Below are positions 8,664 through 17,391 of a stretch of 64,000 bases of DNA, one piece after another (within the stretch, counting starts at the first letter, position 1; each line of letters begins with the position of its first letter). The DNA is taken from assembly GCA_028714875.1 (NCBI GenBank), contig JAQTLN010000019.1:1-64000 (forward strand), in the 5' to 3' direction. The notes below the pieces were generated by a model, which saw nothing but the letters and a program-made list of their open reading frames with translations, was not told the DNA's origin and made no database searches. Source of the DNA: Gallionellaceae bacterium. GTDB taxonomy: Bacteria; Pseudomonadota; Gammaproteobacteria; Burkholderiales; Thiobacillaceae. The position numbers were made by a program, and so were the translations under genes.

Positions 8664-10004
8664 GTGTCCGAGAGTCCATTCAGCTTCACCCGCGAGGCCT
8701 TGCAGGCACTCGCCGCTAAAACGCTTGATCTGGCCCGAGCCGGCGGCGCTTCCGCCGCCGAGTCCGAAGTTTCCGAAGGCAGTGGCTTGAATGTTTCCGT
8801 GCGCCATGGCGAGGTGGAAACCATAGAGCACAACCGCGACAAGGGTATCGGCGTCACGGTCTATTTGGGGCAGCGGCGCGGGCATGCCTCCACCTCCGAT
8901 TTTTCCCCGGCCGCGCTGGCGCGCACGGTGGAAAAGGCGCTGACCATCGCCCGCTATACCGCCGAGGACGATTGCGCCGGCCTGGCCGAGGAAAACCTGC
9001 TGGCGCGCCTGCTGCCGGATCTGGACATCTATCATCCCTGGGCGGTTGATGTGGCGCGCGGCACGGCCCTGGCACAGGAATGCGAGGCGGCGGCGCTGGG
9101 CGTGGATAAGCGCATCAACAATTCGGAAGGCGCTTCGCTGTCCACCCAAAGTTCGCAATTCATCTATGCCAACAGCCTGGGTTTTTCCGGCGGTTACCCG
9201 ACCACGCGGCAGAGTCTCTCGTGCGCGGTGATCGCCGAGGAAGACGGCGCCATGCAGCGCGATTACTGGTACACCACGGCGCGCGCCGCCGAGGATATGG
9301 ACAGCCCGGAGTCGGTGGGCCGGCGCGCCGGAGAGCGCACGGTGCGGCGCCTGAACGCGCGCAAGCTGTCCACGCGGCAGTGCCCGGTGCTGTTCGAGGC
9401 CCCCATCGCCACCGGCCTGATCGCCAGCTTCGTCTCGGCCATTTCCGGCGGTCACCTGTACCGCAAATCCTCTTTCCTGCTCGACAGCATGGGCAGCCAG
9501 GTTTTCCCGTCTTTCTTCCAGTTGCTTGAGAACCCTTTCCTGCCGCGTGGCCTGGCTTCGGCGCCGTTCGACTCGGAAGGGGTGGCGACACATGAGCGGG
9601 AGGTGGTGCGCGACGGCGTGATCCAGGGCTATTTCCTGGGCAGTTACAGCGCGCGCAAGCTGGGCATGAAGACTACCGGCAACGCCGGCGGCAACCACAA
9701 CCTGATCGTGCCTTCCACCGGCGAGGACTTGGCCGGCCTGCTCAAGAAGATGGGCAGCGGCTTGGTGGTGACCGAGTTGCTGGGCCAGGGGCTGAATATG
9801 GTGACCGGCGATTATTCGCGCGGGGCGGCGGGTTTCTGGGTGGAAAACGGCGTGATCGCCTATCCCGTGGAAGAAATCACCATCGCCGGCAACATGCGCG
9901 ACATGCTGGGCGGCATCGTCGCCATCGGCAAGGATGTGGAAACGCGCGGGTCGCGCCGAGTGGGGTCGATACTCATCGGGAATATGACGATAGCGGGCGA
10001 GTAA
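8664..10004 (+). CDS. pmbA: Metalloprotease PmbA/TldE
   Basis: The 446-residue protein has the TldD/PmbA modulator-of-gyrase fold. In partnership with TldD, PmbA degrades or matures small peptides in the cytoplasm. Recognisable regions are EVEVSEGSGLNVSVRHGEVE-type sequence near the N-terminus, SAISGGHLYRKSSF in the middle, and GNAGGNHNLIV and ENGVIAYPVEEITIAGN at the end. The start is GTG at 8664, shared with a short divergent promoter region facing darP. No tldD is adjacent in this window. Confidence 0.93.
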   Translation: MSESPFSFTREALQALAAKTLDLARAGGASAAESEVSEGSGLNVSVRHGEVETIEHNRDKGIGVTVYLGQRRGHASTSDFSPAALARTVEKALTIARYTAEDDCAGLAEENLLARLLPDLDIYHPWAVDVARGTALAQECEAAALGVDKRINNSEGASLSTQSSQFIYANSLGFSGGYPTTRQSLSCAVIAEEDGAMQRDYWYTTARAAEDMDSPESVGRRAGERTVRRLNARKLSTRQCPVLFEAPIATGLIASFVSAISGGHLYRKSSFLLDSMGSQVFPSFFQLLENPFLPRGLASAPFDSEGVATHEREVVRDGVIQGYFLGSYSARKLGMKTTGNAGGNHNLIVPSTGEDLAGLLKKMGSGLVVTELLGQGLNMVTGDYSRGAAGFWVENGVIAYPVEEITIAGNMRDMLGGIVAIGKDVETRGSRRVGSILIGNMTIAGE

Positions 10005-10005
10005 A

Positions 10006-10545
10006 GTGCGCGGCTTGCTGAATCTGGCGCGTGACATCGACGCGCTCAACGAGCGCGTCGGCCGCGCCGCCATGTGGCTGGTGCTCGCCGCCACACTGAT
10101 TTCCTCCGGCAACGCGGTCATGCGCTATGGCTTCGACCGTTCTTCCAACGCCTGGCTGGAAATCCAGTGGTATCTGTTCGCCCTGATCTTTCTCCTCGGC
10201 GCCGGCTACACCCTCAAGCACAACGGCCATGTCCGCATCGACATCCTTTATGGTCGTTTCTCGCCGCGCTTGCGCGCCTGGGTGGATTTATTCGGCGGCC
10301 TGTTGTTTCTGCTGCCGCTGTGCGGTCTGCTGGTCTGGATGGGTTGGGCTGGGTTTGCGGCGTCCTGGGCGGTGAGTGAAACTTCGCCGGATGCCGGCGG
10401 CTTGTTGCGCTGGCCGATCAAATTCGCGATTCCGCTCGGATTCGGCCTGCTCTGGTTGCAAGGCGTGGCGGAAGTCATCAAACGCGCCGCCTTCCTCAGC
10501 GGCCATGCCCCCCTGGTTCAGGAACACGCCGAGGAGATCGTGTGA
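10006..10545 (+). CDS. dctQ: TRAP transporter small permease (DctQ family)
   Basis: The 179-residue inner-membrane protein has four predicted hydrophobic helices (about residues 25-45, 57-72, 95-120 and 138-155), matching the DctQ subunit of tripartite ATP-independent periplasmic transporters. The motif NAWLEIQWYLF is typical of the family. It begins GTG two bases after the pmbA stop and overlaps the large permease gene at TGATG, so the two permease subunits are translationally coupled. The substrate cannot be inferred because the binding protein is not nearby. Confidence 0.88.
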   Translation: MRGLLNLARDIDALNERVGRAAMWLVLAATLISSGNAVMRYGFDRSSNAWLEIQWYLFALIFLLGAGYTLKHNGHVRIDILYGRFSPRLRAWVDLFGGLLFLLPLCGLLVWMGWAGFAASWAVSETSPDAGGLLRWPIKFAIPLGFGLLWLQGVAEVIKRAAFLSGHAPLVQEHAEEIV

Positions 10546-11930
10546 TGTTCGAGCTCATGGCGCCCCTGATGTTTCTCGGCTTGGTGGCGTTCCTGCTGCT
10601 CGGCTACCCGGTGGCTTTCTCGCTGGCGGCCAATGGCCTGTTGTTCGCCTTGGTCGGCACGCAACTGGGCTATTTCGGTTTCGAGCAGTTACAGGCGCTG
10701 CCGGAGCGGGTGTTCGGCATCATGTCCAACGCCACCTTGCTGGCGATCCCGTTCTTCACTTTCATGGGCTTGATCCTGGAAAAGAGCGGCATGGCGGAAG
10801 AGTTGCTCGACAGCCTCGGCCAGTTGTTCGGGCCGATCCGCGGCGGCCTCGCCTACGCGGTGGTGTTCGTCGGCGCGCTGCTCGCCGCCACCACCGGCGT
10901 GGTGGCCGCTTCGGTGATCGCGATGGGCTTGATCTCTCTGCCCATCATGCTGCGTTACGGCTACGACAAGCGTCTGGCCAGCGGTGTCATCGCCGCTTCC
11001 GGCACCCTGGCGCAGATCATTCCGCCTTCCCTGGTGCTGATCGTGCTGGCCGACCAGTTGGGTGTCTCGGTGGGCGACATGTATCGCGGCGCCTTGACCC
11101 CCGCCCTGGTGCTCACCGCGCTCTATGCCGGCTTCGTGTTGCTCGTCAGCCTGGTCTGGCCGAAGGCCATGCCGGCGCTGCCCGCCGAGGCGCGCAGCCT
11201 GCGCGGCGGCGCGCTGCTGGTGAAATCGCTCTCCGCCATGCTGCCGCCGCTGCTGCTGATCTTCCTGGTGCTGGGCACCATCTTCATGGGCATCGCCACG
11301 CCTACCGAGGGCGGCGCCATGGGCGCGACGGGCGCCCTGTTGCTGGCGCTGGCCAAGGGACGGCTGCGGCGCGAGGTGCTGACCCAGGCGATGGAGGCCA
11401 CCACTCGCCTCACCACCTTCGTCATCTTTATTCTCATCGGCTCCACCGTGTTTTCCCTGGTGTTCCGCCTGCTCGACGGCGACCTCTGGGTGGAAGCGCT
11501 GCTCACCGGCCTGCCCGGCGGCGAACTGGGCTTTTTGCTCGTCGTGAACCTGCTGGTTTTCCTGCTGGCTTTCTTCCTGGATTTCTTCGAGATCGCTTTC
11601 ATCATCGTGCCGCTATTGGCGCCCGTGGCGCACAAGCTGGGCATCGATCTGGTCTGGTTCGGTGTGCTGTTGGGCATCAACATGCAGACCTCATTCATGC
11701 ACCCGCCGTTCGGCTTCGCGCTGTTCTACCTCAAGAGCGTGGCGCCCAGAGAGGTGAAAACCACCGACATCTACTGGGGCGCGGTGCCTTTTCTGATCAT
11801 TCAGGTGCTCATGGTGGCCATGGTGGTGGCGTTTCCCGGCCTGGTGGGCATCGACCCGGCTCAGCTCGACGACACGCCAGTAAAAATCGAACTGGAAGAC
11901 GCCGGAAATATTTATTACCCGTCGCAGTAA
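10545..11930 (+). CDS. dctM: TRAP transporter large permease (DctM family)
   Basis: The highly hydrophobic protein (about 461 residues, a dozen helices) has DctM features: FLLLGYPVAFSLAANGLLF at the start, AIPFFTFMGLILEKSGMAEELLDS, AATTGVVAASVIAMG, the PTEGGAMGATGAL segment and MHPPFGFALFYL near the end. It forms the ion-coupled channel with DctQ for uptake of carboxylates or similar solutes. The ATG at 10545 overlaps the dctQ stop; a GTG three bases upstream is an alternative start. No DctP-type binding protein gene flanks the pair. Confidence 0.92.
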   Translation: MFELMAPLMFLGLVAFLLLGYPVAFSLAANGLLFALVGTQLGYFGFEQLQALPERVFGIMSNATLLAIPFFTFMGLILEKSGMAEELLDSLGQLFGPIRGGLAYAVVFVGALLAATTGVVAASVIAMGLISLPIMLRYGYDKRLASGVIAASGTLAQIIPPSLVLIVLADQLGVSVGDMYRGALTPALVLTALYAGFVLLVSLVWPKAMPALPAEARSLRGGALLVKSLSAMLPPLLLIFLVLGTIFMGIATPTEGGAMGATGALLLALAKGRLRREVLTQAMEATTRLTTFVIFILIGSTVFSLVFRLLDGDLWVEALLTGLPGGELGFLLVVNLLVFLLAFFLDFFEIAFIIVPLLAPVAHKLGIDLVWFGVLLGINMQTSFMHPPFGFALFYLKSVAPREVKTTDIYWGAVPFLIIQVLMVAMVVAFPGLVGIDPAQLDDTPVKIELEDAGNIYYPSQ

Positions 11931-11946
11931 AAACCCTGATTCGATA

Positions 11947-11975
11947 TTGGACGTTCCGCGCCGATAAGTTATCCT
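11947..11975 (+). promoter_or_regulatory. Predicted sigma-70 promoter for the OmpA-like lipoprotein gene
   Basis: TTGGAC (11947-11952) and TATCCT (11970-11975) are separated by 17 bp. They lie about 40 bp before the ATG at 12013, which has a GGAG ribosome site. This is a consensus match only. Confidence 0.5.
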
Positions 11976-12012
11976 GCAATCAACACGTTACTGAAAAATA
12001 ATGGAGCTTTAG

Positions 12013-12702
12013 ATGAACAACATTCCGAAGTTGCTTGTTATGGCGCTCATGCTTTCCGGCTGTGCCACCAAGGAATATGTGCATGAGTATGTTCAAGCCC
12101 AGCTCAAGCCGGTTAATACCCGTGTCGAAGCGCTGGAAAGCCGCGCTAACACCACGGATGCCGCGATCAAATCCGGCGCTGTCGGCCTGGACGCCACCAG
12201 CAAGCGACTCGACGATGCCGTCATCACGCTGCGGGTACATGGCGATCGTCTGACCAAGAACGAGACCGACATCGCCCAGATTTCCAAGACCGCCCAGGAG
12301 GCACTGGAACGCGCCGCCGCCGCCGGCAAGCTGGCCGAAGGCAAGATGGCTTACGAAGTGGTGCTGTCCGAGGACAAGGTCAAGTTCGGGCACAGCAAGG
12401 CGCTGTTGAGCAAGGAAGCGATGGACGCGCTCGACGAATTCGCCAGCAAGGTCAAGTCTGAAGCTCGCGGCGTCTTCGTCGAAGTGCAGGGCCATACCGA
12501 CAGCACCGGCAGCGAAGCAGTCAACCTGAAAGTAGGCCAGCAACGCGCGGATGCGGTGCGCCGCTACCTCTACGCCAAAGGCGGCATCCCGCTGCACCGC
12601 CTCTCCGCCATCTCCTACGGCGAGAGTGTGCCGGTGGCCAGCAACATGAACCGCGACGGCCGCGCGAAAAACCGCCGCGTTGTGTTGGTCGTGCTGTACT
12701 GA
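12013..12702 (+). CDS. OmpA-family lipoprotein
   Basis: The 229-residue protein begins with a lipoprotein signal peptide (MNNIPKLLVMALMLSGC, lipobox LSGC), so it should be anchored to a membrane by its cysteine at about position 17. A helical, probably coiled-coil linker (about 30-115) precedes a C-terminal OmpA/Pal peptidoglycan-binding domain (about 118-229) with GHTDSTGS and NLKVGQQRADAVRRYL. Such proteins tether the outer membrane to peptidoglycan. It has its own likely promoter and a strong terminator just downstream, so it appears monocistronic. Confidence 0.9.
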   Translation: MNNIPKLLVMALMLSGCATKEYVHEYVQAQLKPVNTRVEALESRANTTDAAIKSGAVGLDATSKRLDDAVITLRVHGDRLTKNETDIAQISKTAQEALERAAAAGKLAEGKMAYEVVLSEDKVKFGHSKALLSKEAMDALDEFASKVKSEARGVFVEVQGHTDSTGSEAVNLKVGQQRADAVRRYLYAKGGIPLHRLSAISYGESVPVASNMNRDGRAKNRRVVLVVLY

Positions 12703-12719
12703 ACTACGCCTCACAGCGG

Positions 12720-12749
12720 CCGGGTGTCCTGGACACCCGGCTTTTTTTT
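12720..12749 (+). terminator. Rho-independent terminator after the OmpA-like gene
   Basis: A GC-rich hairpin (CCGGGTGTCC at 12720-12729 and GGACACCCGG at 12731-12740) is followed by eight T residues, 18 bp after the stop codon. Confidence 0.9.
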
Positions 12750-12802
12750 GCTTTTCAAAAAAGTGGCTGAGCCGAGAATCGCGCCGAAGAAGCATGGCCC
12801 CT

Positions 12803-12879
12803 TGTAGCGCCGGCTTCCAGCTGGCGTCCTTTATTACGGCCGGCCAATCTAAAGATGCCGGCTGGAAGCCGGCGCTACA
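12803..12879. repeat. Family A palindromic repeat
   Basis: TGTAGCGCCGGCTTCCAGC begins the left arm and GCTGGAAGCCGGCGCTACA ends the right arm, a near-perfect inverted repeat with a central spacer of about 35 nt. The same ends recur at 7743, 16570, 20036 and 55910. Confidence 0.85.
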
Positions 12880-13028
12880 AGCGCGCGAACGCCTCCGTAA
12901 TTGAACCCGTGTGCTGTGCACGGTTCCCGCAGGGGGCGTCTTGTGCTCAAATCCGCCCCTTTCCCCGCACCAGTATGGCGCGCGGTTCCCGAGGCATGAC
13001 TTCGGCGCGCCGCGGCAAGCCAAACGAC

Positions 13029-14711
13029 ATGAAAATTTCCGTCAGTGAATTGATCGTCAGGTATCTGGAGCGTCTCGGCGTTGAACATATCTTTGGGATG
13101 CCGGGCGCCCACGTTTTGCCGATCTACGATCACCTGCATGGCTCGCGGGTTCAGAGTGTGCTGGTCAAGCATGAACAGGGCGCGGCCTTCATGGCCGGCG
13201 GCTATGCCCGGGTTTCCCACAAGATTTCGGCGTGCATCGCCACGGCCGGCCCCGGCGCCACCAACCTGGTGACCGGCATCGCCAACGCCTACGCTGAACG
13301 CCTGCCGGTGCTGGTGATTACCGGCGAAACCTCCACCTACATTTTCGGCAAGGGCGGCTTGCAGGAGAGTTCCGGCGAGGGCGGGGCGATCGACCAGGGC
13401 AGTCTGTTCAGCAGCATCACCCGCTATCACAAGCTCATTGAACGCACCGATTACCTCGGCCAGGTGCTCAACCAGGCCACCCGCGCCCTGTTCTCGCGCG
13501 ACCCCGGGCCGGTGCTGTTGTCGATTCCCTACAACGTGCAGAAGGAACTAATCGACGCGAGTGTGCTCGACCACCTCCACATTCCGCACCACGGCGAGCA
13601 GCGCCAAACCCAGTCCGGGCCGATAGAGGCATTGGAGCGGCTGCTCCAGGCGGCGAGCACGCCGGTCATCGTCGCCGGTTACGGCGCCATCAAGGCCGGC
13701 GCGCGCGGCGACGTGGCGCGCCTCAGCCAGGCGCTGGGCATTCCGGTGGCATCCAGTCTCAAGGCCAAGGGCGTGGTGAGCGAAGGCTCGCAACTCTCAC
13801 TCGGCTGCCTGGGCGTCACCTCGAACGGCGACGCCTACCGCTACATCGTCGAACATGCCGATCTGGTGATCTTCCTCGGCGCCGGCTTCAACGAGCGCAC
13901 CAGCTATCTGTGGGACAGCAAGTTGCTGGCCGGCAAGAAAGTGGCGCAGGTGGATCGCGATGCCGCGCAATTGAACAAGGTGTTCAAGGCGGACGTGGCG
14001 ATCCACGGCGACATCCGCGATGTGCTGACGGAACTGCTGGCATTGCTGGAATCGGACGCGGCCAGCCACGGGTTGGCCAGCCAACGGCTGGAAAAGTTGA
14101 GGGGCCACCGGCACGCGGCGGCACTGCCGGAAGACGCGGAGACGGCCGGGAAACGCGCGCAATTCCACCTCATGGAAGCGTTCTTTGCCGGCCTCGCCGC
14201 GCGTTTTCCCGAAGACGCGATGATCTTCGACGACAACATCGTGTTCGCGCAGAGTTTTTTCGACGTCTCCCACGCCAACCACTATTTCCCGAATTCCGGC
14301 ATCTCCTCGCTGGGGCACGCGATTCCAGCGGCGATCGGCGCCCAATTTTTCGCCAAGAACGGCCCGACCTTCGCCATCCTCGGCGATGGCGGTTTCCAGA
14401 TGTGCTGCATGGAAATCATGACGGCGGTGAACTACAAAATTCCGCTCAACGTGGCGGTCATCAACAACGCCAGCATGGGGCTGATCCGCAAAAACCAGTT
14501 CCAGTTGTACGGCGAGCGCTACATCGACTGCGATTTCGTCAATCCGGATTTCAAATTGCTGGCCCAGTCCTTCGGCATCAACCACCGCAAGATCGAAAGC
14601 GTGGCCGACCTCGACGACCTGTTCGCCCACGCGGACCTGGAGGGTTCGATCAACCTCATCGAAATCATGCTGGACAAGAATGCCTTCCCAACCTATCTGT
14701 CCGCCCGCTGA
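13029..14711 (+). CDS. Thiamine-diphosphate-dependent enzyme (acetolactate synthase-like)
   Basis: The 560-residue protein has the three-domain layout of the acetolactate synthase/pyruvate oxidase family. The N-terminal pyrimidine-binding domain has the catalytic glutamate in VKHEQGAAFMAGGYAR. A central domain spans about 190-330. The C-terminal pyrophosphate domain has GDGGFQMCCMEIMTA...NNASMG, the GDG-NN cofactor motif. No ilvH-like small subunit follows and the chain diverges from housekeeping IlvB, so a decarboxylase or carboligase of specialised metabolism is more likely. Its end overlaps the next gene by 32 bp, implying cotranscription with the glycosyltransferase-like gene. ATG at 13029 starts the conserved region MKISVSEL. 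Confidence 0.82.
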   Translation: MKISVSELIVRYLERLGVEHIFGMPGAHVLPIYDHLHGSRVQSVLVKHEQGAAFMAGGYARVSHKISACIATAGPGATNLVTGIANAYAERLPVLVITGETSTYIFGKGGLQESSGEGGAIDQGSLFSSITRYHKLIERTDYLGQVLNQATRALFSRDPGPVLLSIPYNVQKELIDASVLDHLHIPHHGEQRQTQSGPIEALERLLQAASTPVIVAGYGAIKAGARGDVARLSQALGIPVASSLKAKGVVSEGSQLSLGCLGVTSNGDAYRYIVEHADLVIFLGAGFNERTSYLWDSKLLAGKKVAQVDRDAAQLNKVFKADVAIHGDIRDVLTELLALLESDAASHGLASQRLEKLRGHRHAAALPEDAETAGKRAQFHLMEAFFAGLAARFPEDAMIFDDNIVFAQSFFDVSHANHYFPNSGISSLGHAIPAAIGAQFFAKNGPTFAILGDGGFQMCCMEIMTAVNYKIPLNVAVINNASMGLIRKNQFQLYGERYIDCDFVNPDFKLLAQSFGINHRKIESVADLDDLFAHADLEGSINLIEIMLDKNAFPTYLSAR

Positions 14712-16608
14712 CCTCGAAACCTGGATCGCGGATCAACGCGGCGCCATCACGGAACTGGAGAGCGCGCTCTGGGATGGCGGGCTGAATGAAGCGCTGCTGG
14801 CGCCCTACCAGGCGGCCTTCCGCGAGTTGGAAGCGCTCATCACCGCCAGGGGCGAAGACCGCCGCCACCATTTCGTCATCGCCATCCCGGTGGCGGACAG
14901 CCCGCTGCACCTGAAGGATTGCCTCAATAGCCTGCTTGAGTTGTGCCGGCTCTACGGCTACGGCGGCCAGGCCGATGGCCGCTGGCAAAAGGTTGCCGTG
15001 CTCCTGGCCGACGACTCCAGTGATGCCGCGTGCATCGCGAAACACCGGGAAATTGCTCGTGAATTCGATCAGGCGGGCCTCGCCACCCACTATTTCGGCC
15101 TCGAAGAACAACTCGCGCTGATGGATAGGCTGGAGAACCCCCCTTTCCAAAAGGGGGGTAGGGGGTACCGAAGGGTAGAAGCTTCATCAGATTTCTCCAA
15201 CGCTGACGCACCCGCAACCGTCGCTAAATCCCCCCCCGCCCCCCTTTGGGAAAGGGGGGAGAAAAAAAAACCGCTGGACCTCTCCACCATCGTCGGCATC
15301 CACCGCCGCGCGGACTACGGCCACAAGGGCCAGGCGATGATGCGCAACATCGCCTACCTGAAGCTGGCCGAGATGTTCGCGGATGACGAAGCCGTGCTGT
15401 TCTACACCATCGACGCCGATCAGGAATTCAAGGTGAAAGTCGCCACGGCGGCGGGCGGCAAGGAAGTCTGCGCGGTCAACTTTCTGCATCGTCTCGATGA
15501 AATCTTCAGCCGAACCGACGCGCAAATCCTGACCGGCAAGGTCGTCGGCGACCCGCCCGTCTCGCCGGCGGTGATGGCCGGCAATTTCATGGAAGACGTG
15601 ATCGGCTTCCTGCGCGAAATGGCCGCCGGCGAACCCGGCCAACGCTACCGCCAGCCCCGCGTCACCGGCGGCGGAGACGCCGCCTATCACGACATGGCCG
15701 ACCTATTCGGCTTCCAGCAGGCCGGCGACGCCTATCGCTATCGTTGTCCCTTGCCCGGCTCACCCAATAACGCGGCCTGTTTCGCCGAATTCGCGCGCCA
15801 CCTGAACGGCTTCTTCCACGGCGAACACCCCACCCGCATCACCTGGTTCGAGTACCAGGCCGCGCTCGCCAGCGTGCAGCCGGCGCGCACCATCTACACC
15901 GGCAACTACGTCTTCCGGCCGGCGGCGCTGGGCTGGTTTATCCCCTTCGCCCCGCTGCGCCTGCGCATGTCCGGCCCGACGATGGGCCGCCTGCTCAAGG
16001 CCGAGATGGGCGAGCGCTTCGTCTCCGCCAACCTGCCCATGCTGCACAAGCGCACGGTGGAGGGCACCGGGGCATCCGAATTCCGCCCCGGCATCGTCTC
16101 CGAACAGGCGCGGGTCGACCTTTGCGGCGAGTTCGAGCGGCAGTTTCACGGCGACGTCATGCTGTTTTCCATGCAGCGCCTCACCGCCCTGGGCTACCCG
16201 GCGCGCCCGCTTCCTGAAGGCGTGGTCGCGGAAACCCTGGAAAGTGTGCGTGGCGAAATGCGCGAGAAATACCGGGTAAAGCAGCAGACCATCCTGGAAC
16301 GGCTGGACCTGCTGATGTCGCTACTCGCGGCCCCCTCCAACTGGTGGAATCAGACTGAAGCCCACGCCGCCGCCGTCGCCGAATTCCGCGCCTTCGTCGG
16401 CAACATCGCCCACAACTTCGGCACCAGCTCGCCCTGTTACGCCCGCATCGACGCGCCCGGCAACTGGGAGAACTGGCGCGCCCGGCAGATCGCCGCGATC
16501 CAGGGATACCACCGTGACCGGCAAGCCTGGAGTGCGGCGCTGCATGTGCTCGCGGCGCGGCTGCTCCCCTGTAGCGCCGGCTTCCAGCCGGCTTGTTCGT
16601 CTAATTAG
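14680..16608 (+). CDS. Possible glycosyltransferase-like protein carrying in-frame repeat insertions
   Basis: The 642-residue protein has no family I can name firmly. HHFVIAIPVADSPLHL, VAVLLADDSSD and FYTIDADQEF look like the nucleotide-sugar and DxD regions of GT-A glycosyltransferases. Residues about 153-195 (NPPFQKGGRGY ... [13 protein letters not shown]) are encoded by a family B repeat inserted in frame between LMDRLE and PLDLSTIVGIHRR. The last codons (CSAGFQPACSSN) come from a family A repeat that supplies the stop. The gene overlaps the TPP-enzyme gene upstream. The function assignment is weak; the insertion is directly visible. Confidence 0.5.
   Translation: MPSQPICPPADLETWIADQRGAITELESALWDGGLNEALLAPYQAAFRELEALITARGEDRRHHFVIAIPVADSPLHLKDCLNSLLELCRLYGYGGQADGRWQKVAVLLADDSSDAACIAKHREIAREFDQAGLATHYFGLEEQLALMDRLENPPFQKGGRGYRRVEASSDFSNADAPATVAKSPPAPLWERGEKKKPLDLSTIVGIHRRADYGHKGQAMMRNIAYLKLAEMFADDEAVLFYTIDADQEFKVKVATAAGGKEVCAVNFLHRLDEIFSRTDAQILTGKVVGDPPVSPAVMAGNFMEDVIGFLREMAAGEPGQRYRQPRVTGGGDAAYHDMADLFGFQQAGDAYRYRCPLPGSPNNAACFAEFARHLNGFFHGEHPTRITWFEYQAALASVQPARTIYTGNYVFRPAALGWFIPFAPLRLRMSGPTMGRLLKAEMGERFVSANLPMLHKRTVEGTGASEFRPGIVSEQARVDLCGEFERQFHGDVMLFSMQRLTALGYPARPLPEGVVAETLESVRGEMREKYRVKQQTILERLDLLMSLLAAPSNWWNQTEAHAAAVAEFRAFVGNIAHNFGTSSPCYARIDAPGNWENWRARQIAAIQGYHRDRQAWSAALHVLAARLLPCSAGFQPACSSN
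15136..15263. repeat. Family B palindromic repeat inside a coding region
   Basis: The left arm (15136-15165) and right arm (15225-15263) have the C-run/TTTCC-AAA/G-run structure of family B. The element leaves the surrounding reading frame open through all of its length. Confidence 0.88.
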
Positions 16609-16640
16609 ATGTACGAAGCCGGCTGGAAGCCGGCGCTACA
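16570..16640. repeat. Family A palindromic repeat overlapping the 3' end of the glycosyltransferase-like gene
   Basis: The arms TGTAGCGCCGGCTTCCAGC and GCTGGAAGCCGGCGCTACA enclose about 33 nt containing the stop codon of the upstream gene (TAG at 16606-16608). Confidence 0.88.
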
Positions 16641-16756
16641 AGTGGGGCCGCCATCATCACGCACACCTCCGGCGGCGCACCACGCAAAGCCGATTGCGAG
16701 AAGCCATGGTGGGCTGCTAACCTGTCTTACCTTGATCTTACATTGTGGGGTATGAA

Positions 16757-17017
16757 ATGGAGACGACCCGCTTGTCCAGCAAGGGGCAGGTGATCCTGCC
16801 CAAATCCGTCCGCGCCGCCCACCATTGGGAGCCTGGCGTCGAATTCACGGTCGAGGATGCGGCCGACGGCATCCTGTTGCGCCCCATCAAATCCAACCCC
16901 GCCACCCGACTGGAAGATGTCATCGGCTGCATTGGCTACAGCGGCCCGGCGAAGACGGTAGAAGAGATGGACGCCGCCATCGCCGCCAGTATTCAGGCCC
17001 AACATGATCGCGGTTGA
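16757..17017 (+). CDS. vapB: VapB-type antitoxin (AbrB/SpoVT fold)
   Basis: The 86-residue protein opens METTRLSSKGQVILPKSVR, the hallmark of AbrB-type swapped-hairpin DNA-binding domains. It should neutralise the adjacent PIN toxin and autorepress the operon. ATG at 16757 is preferred because it begins at the conserved motif; a GTG at 16745 would add four residues. The 3' end overlaps vapC by 14 bp. Confidence 0.9.
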   Translation: METTRLSSKGQVILPKSVRAAHHWEPGVEFTVEDAADGILLRPIKSNPATRLEDVIGCIGYSGPAKTVEEMDAAIAASIQAQHDRG

Positions 17018-17387
17018 TACCAATGTGCTCGTGCGGTTGCTGACCGGGGATGACCCGGGCCAGACGAAACGCGCCGCCGAGTTGTTTCGCCGCGAGAACA
17101 TTCTGATACCCAAAACGGTGCTGCTGGAGACGGAATGGGTGCTGCGTTACAGCTACCAACTTTCGCCACCCGCCATCCTCGCCGCATTCCAAAAACTCCT
17201 GGGCCTGCCCCAGGTCACTCTGGAAGACGGCCCGGCCATCGCCGAGGCTTTGACCCGCTATGAGGCGGGCATGGACTTCGCCGACGCCCTACATCTGGCC
17301 TCGGGGCGCGCGGCGGAAACTTTCGCCACTTTCGACGCTCGCCTGAAAAAGCGCGCCGGCAGGCAGGCGAAGGTGAAGTTGCTGTGA
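17004..17387 (+). CDS. vapC: VapC-type PIN-domain ribonuclease toxin
   Basis: The 127-residue protein has a PIN domain. The acidic residues of the metal site appear in IAVDTNVLVRLL (Asp5), LLETEWVL (Glu), MDFADALHLA (Asp) and FATFDARLKK (Asp). VapC toxins cleave tRNA or rRNA. It is translationally coupled to vapB and ends five bases before the GTG of the PaaK-like gene, so the toxin-antitoxin module sits inside a run of co-directional genes. Confidence 0.93.
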   Translation: MIAVDTNVLVRLLTGDDPGQTKRAAELFRRENILIPKTVLLETEWVLRYSYQLSPPAILAAFQKLLGLPQVTLEDGPAIAEALTRYEAGMDFADALHLASGRAAETFATFDARLKKRAGRQAKVKLL

Positions 17388-17391
17388 AGTC

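Noticed and set aside
8652-10121. Long minus-strand frame opposite pmbA
   Set aside because: It is the antisense shadow of a well-supported PmbA gene; His/Arg/Gln-rich composition is typical of such shadows.
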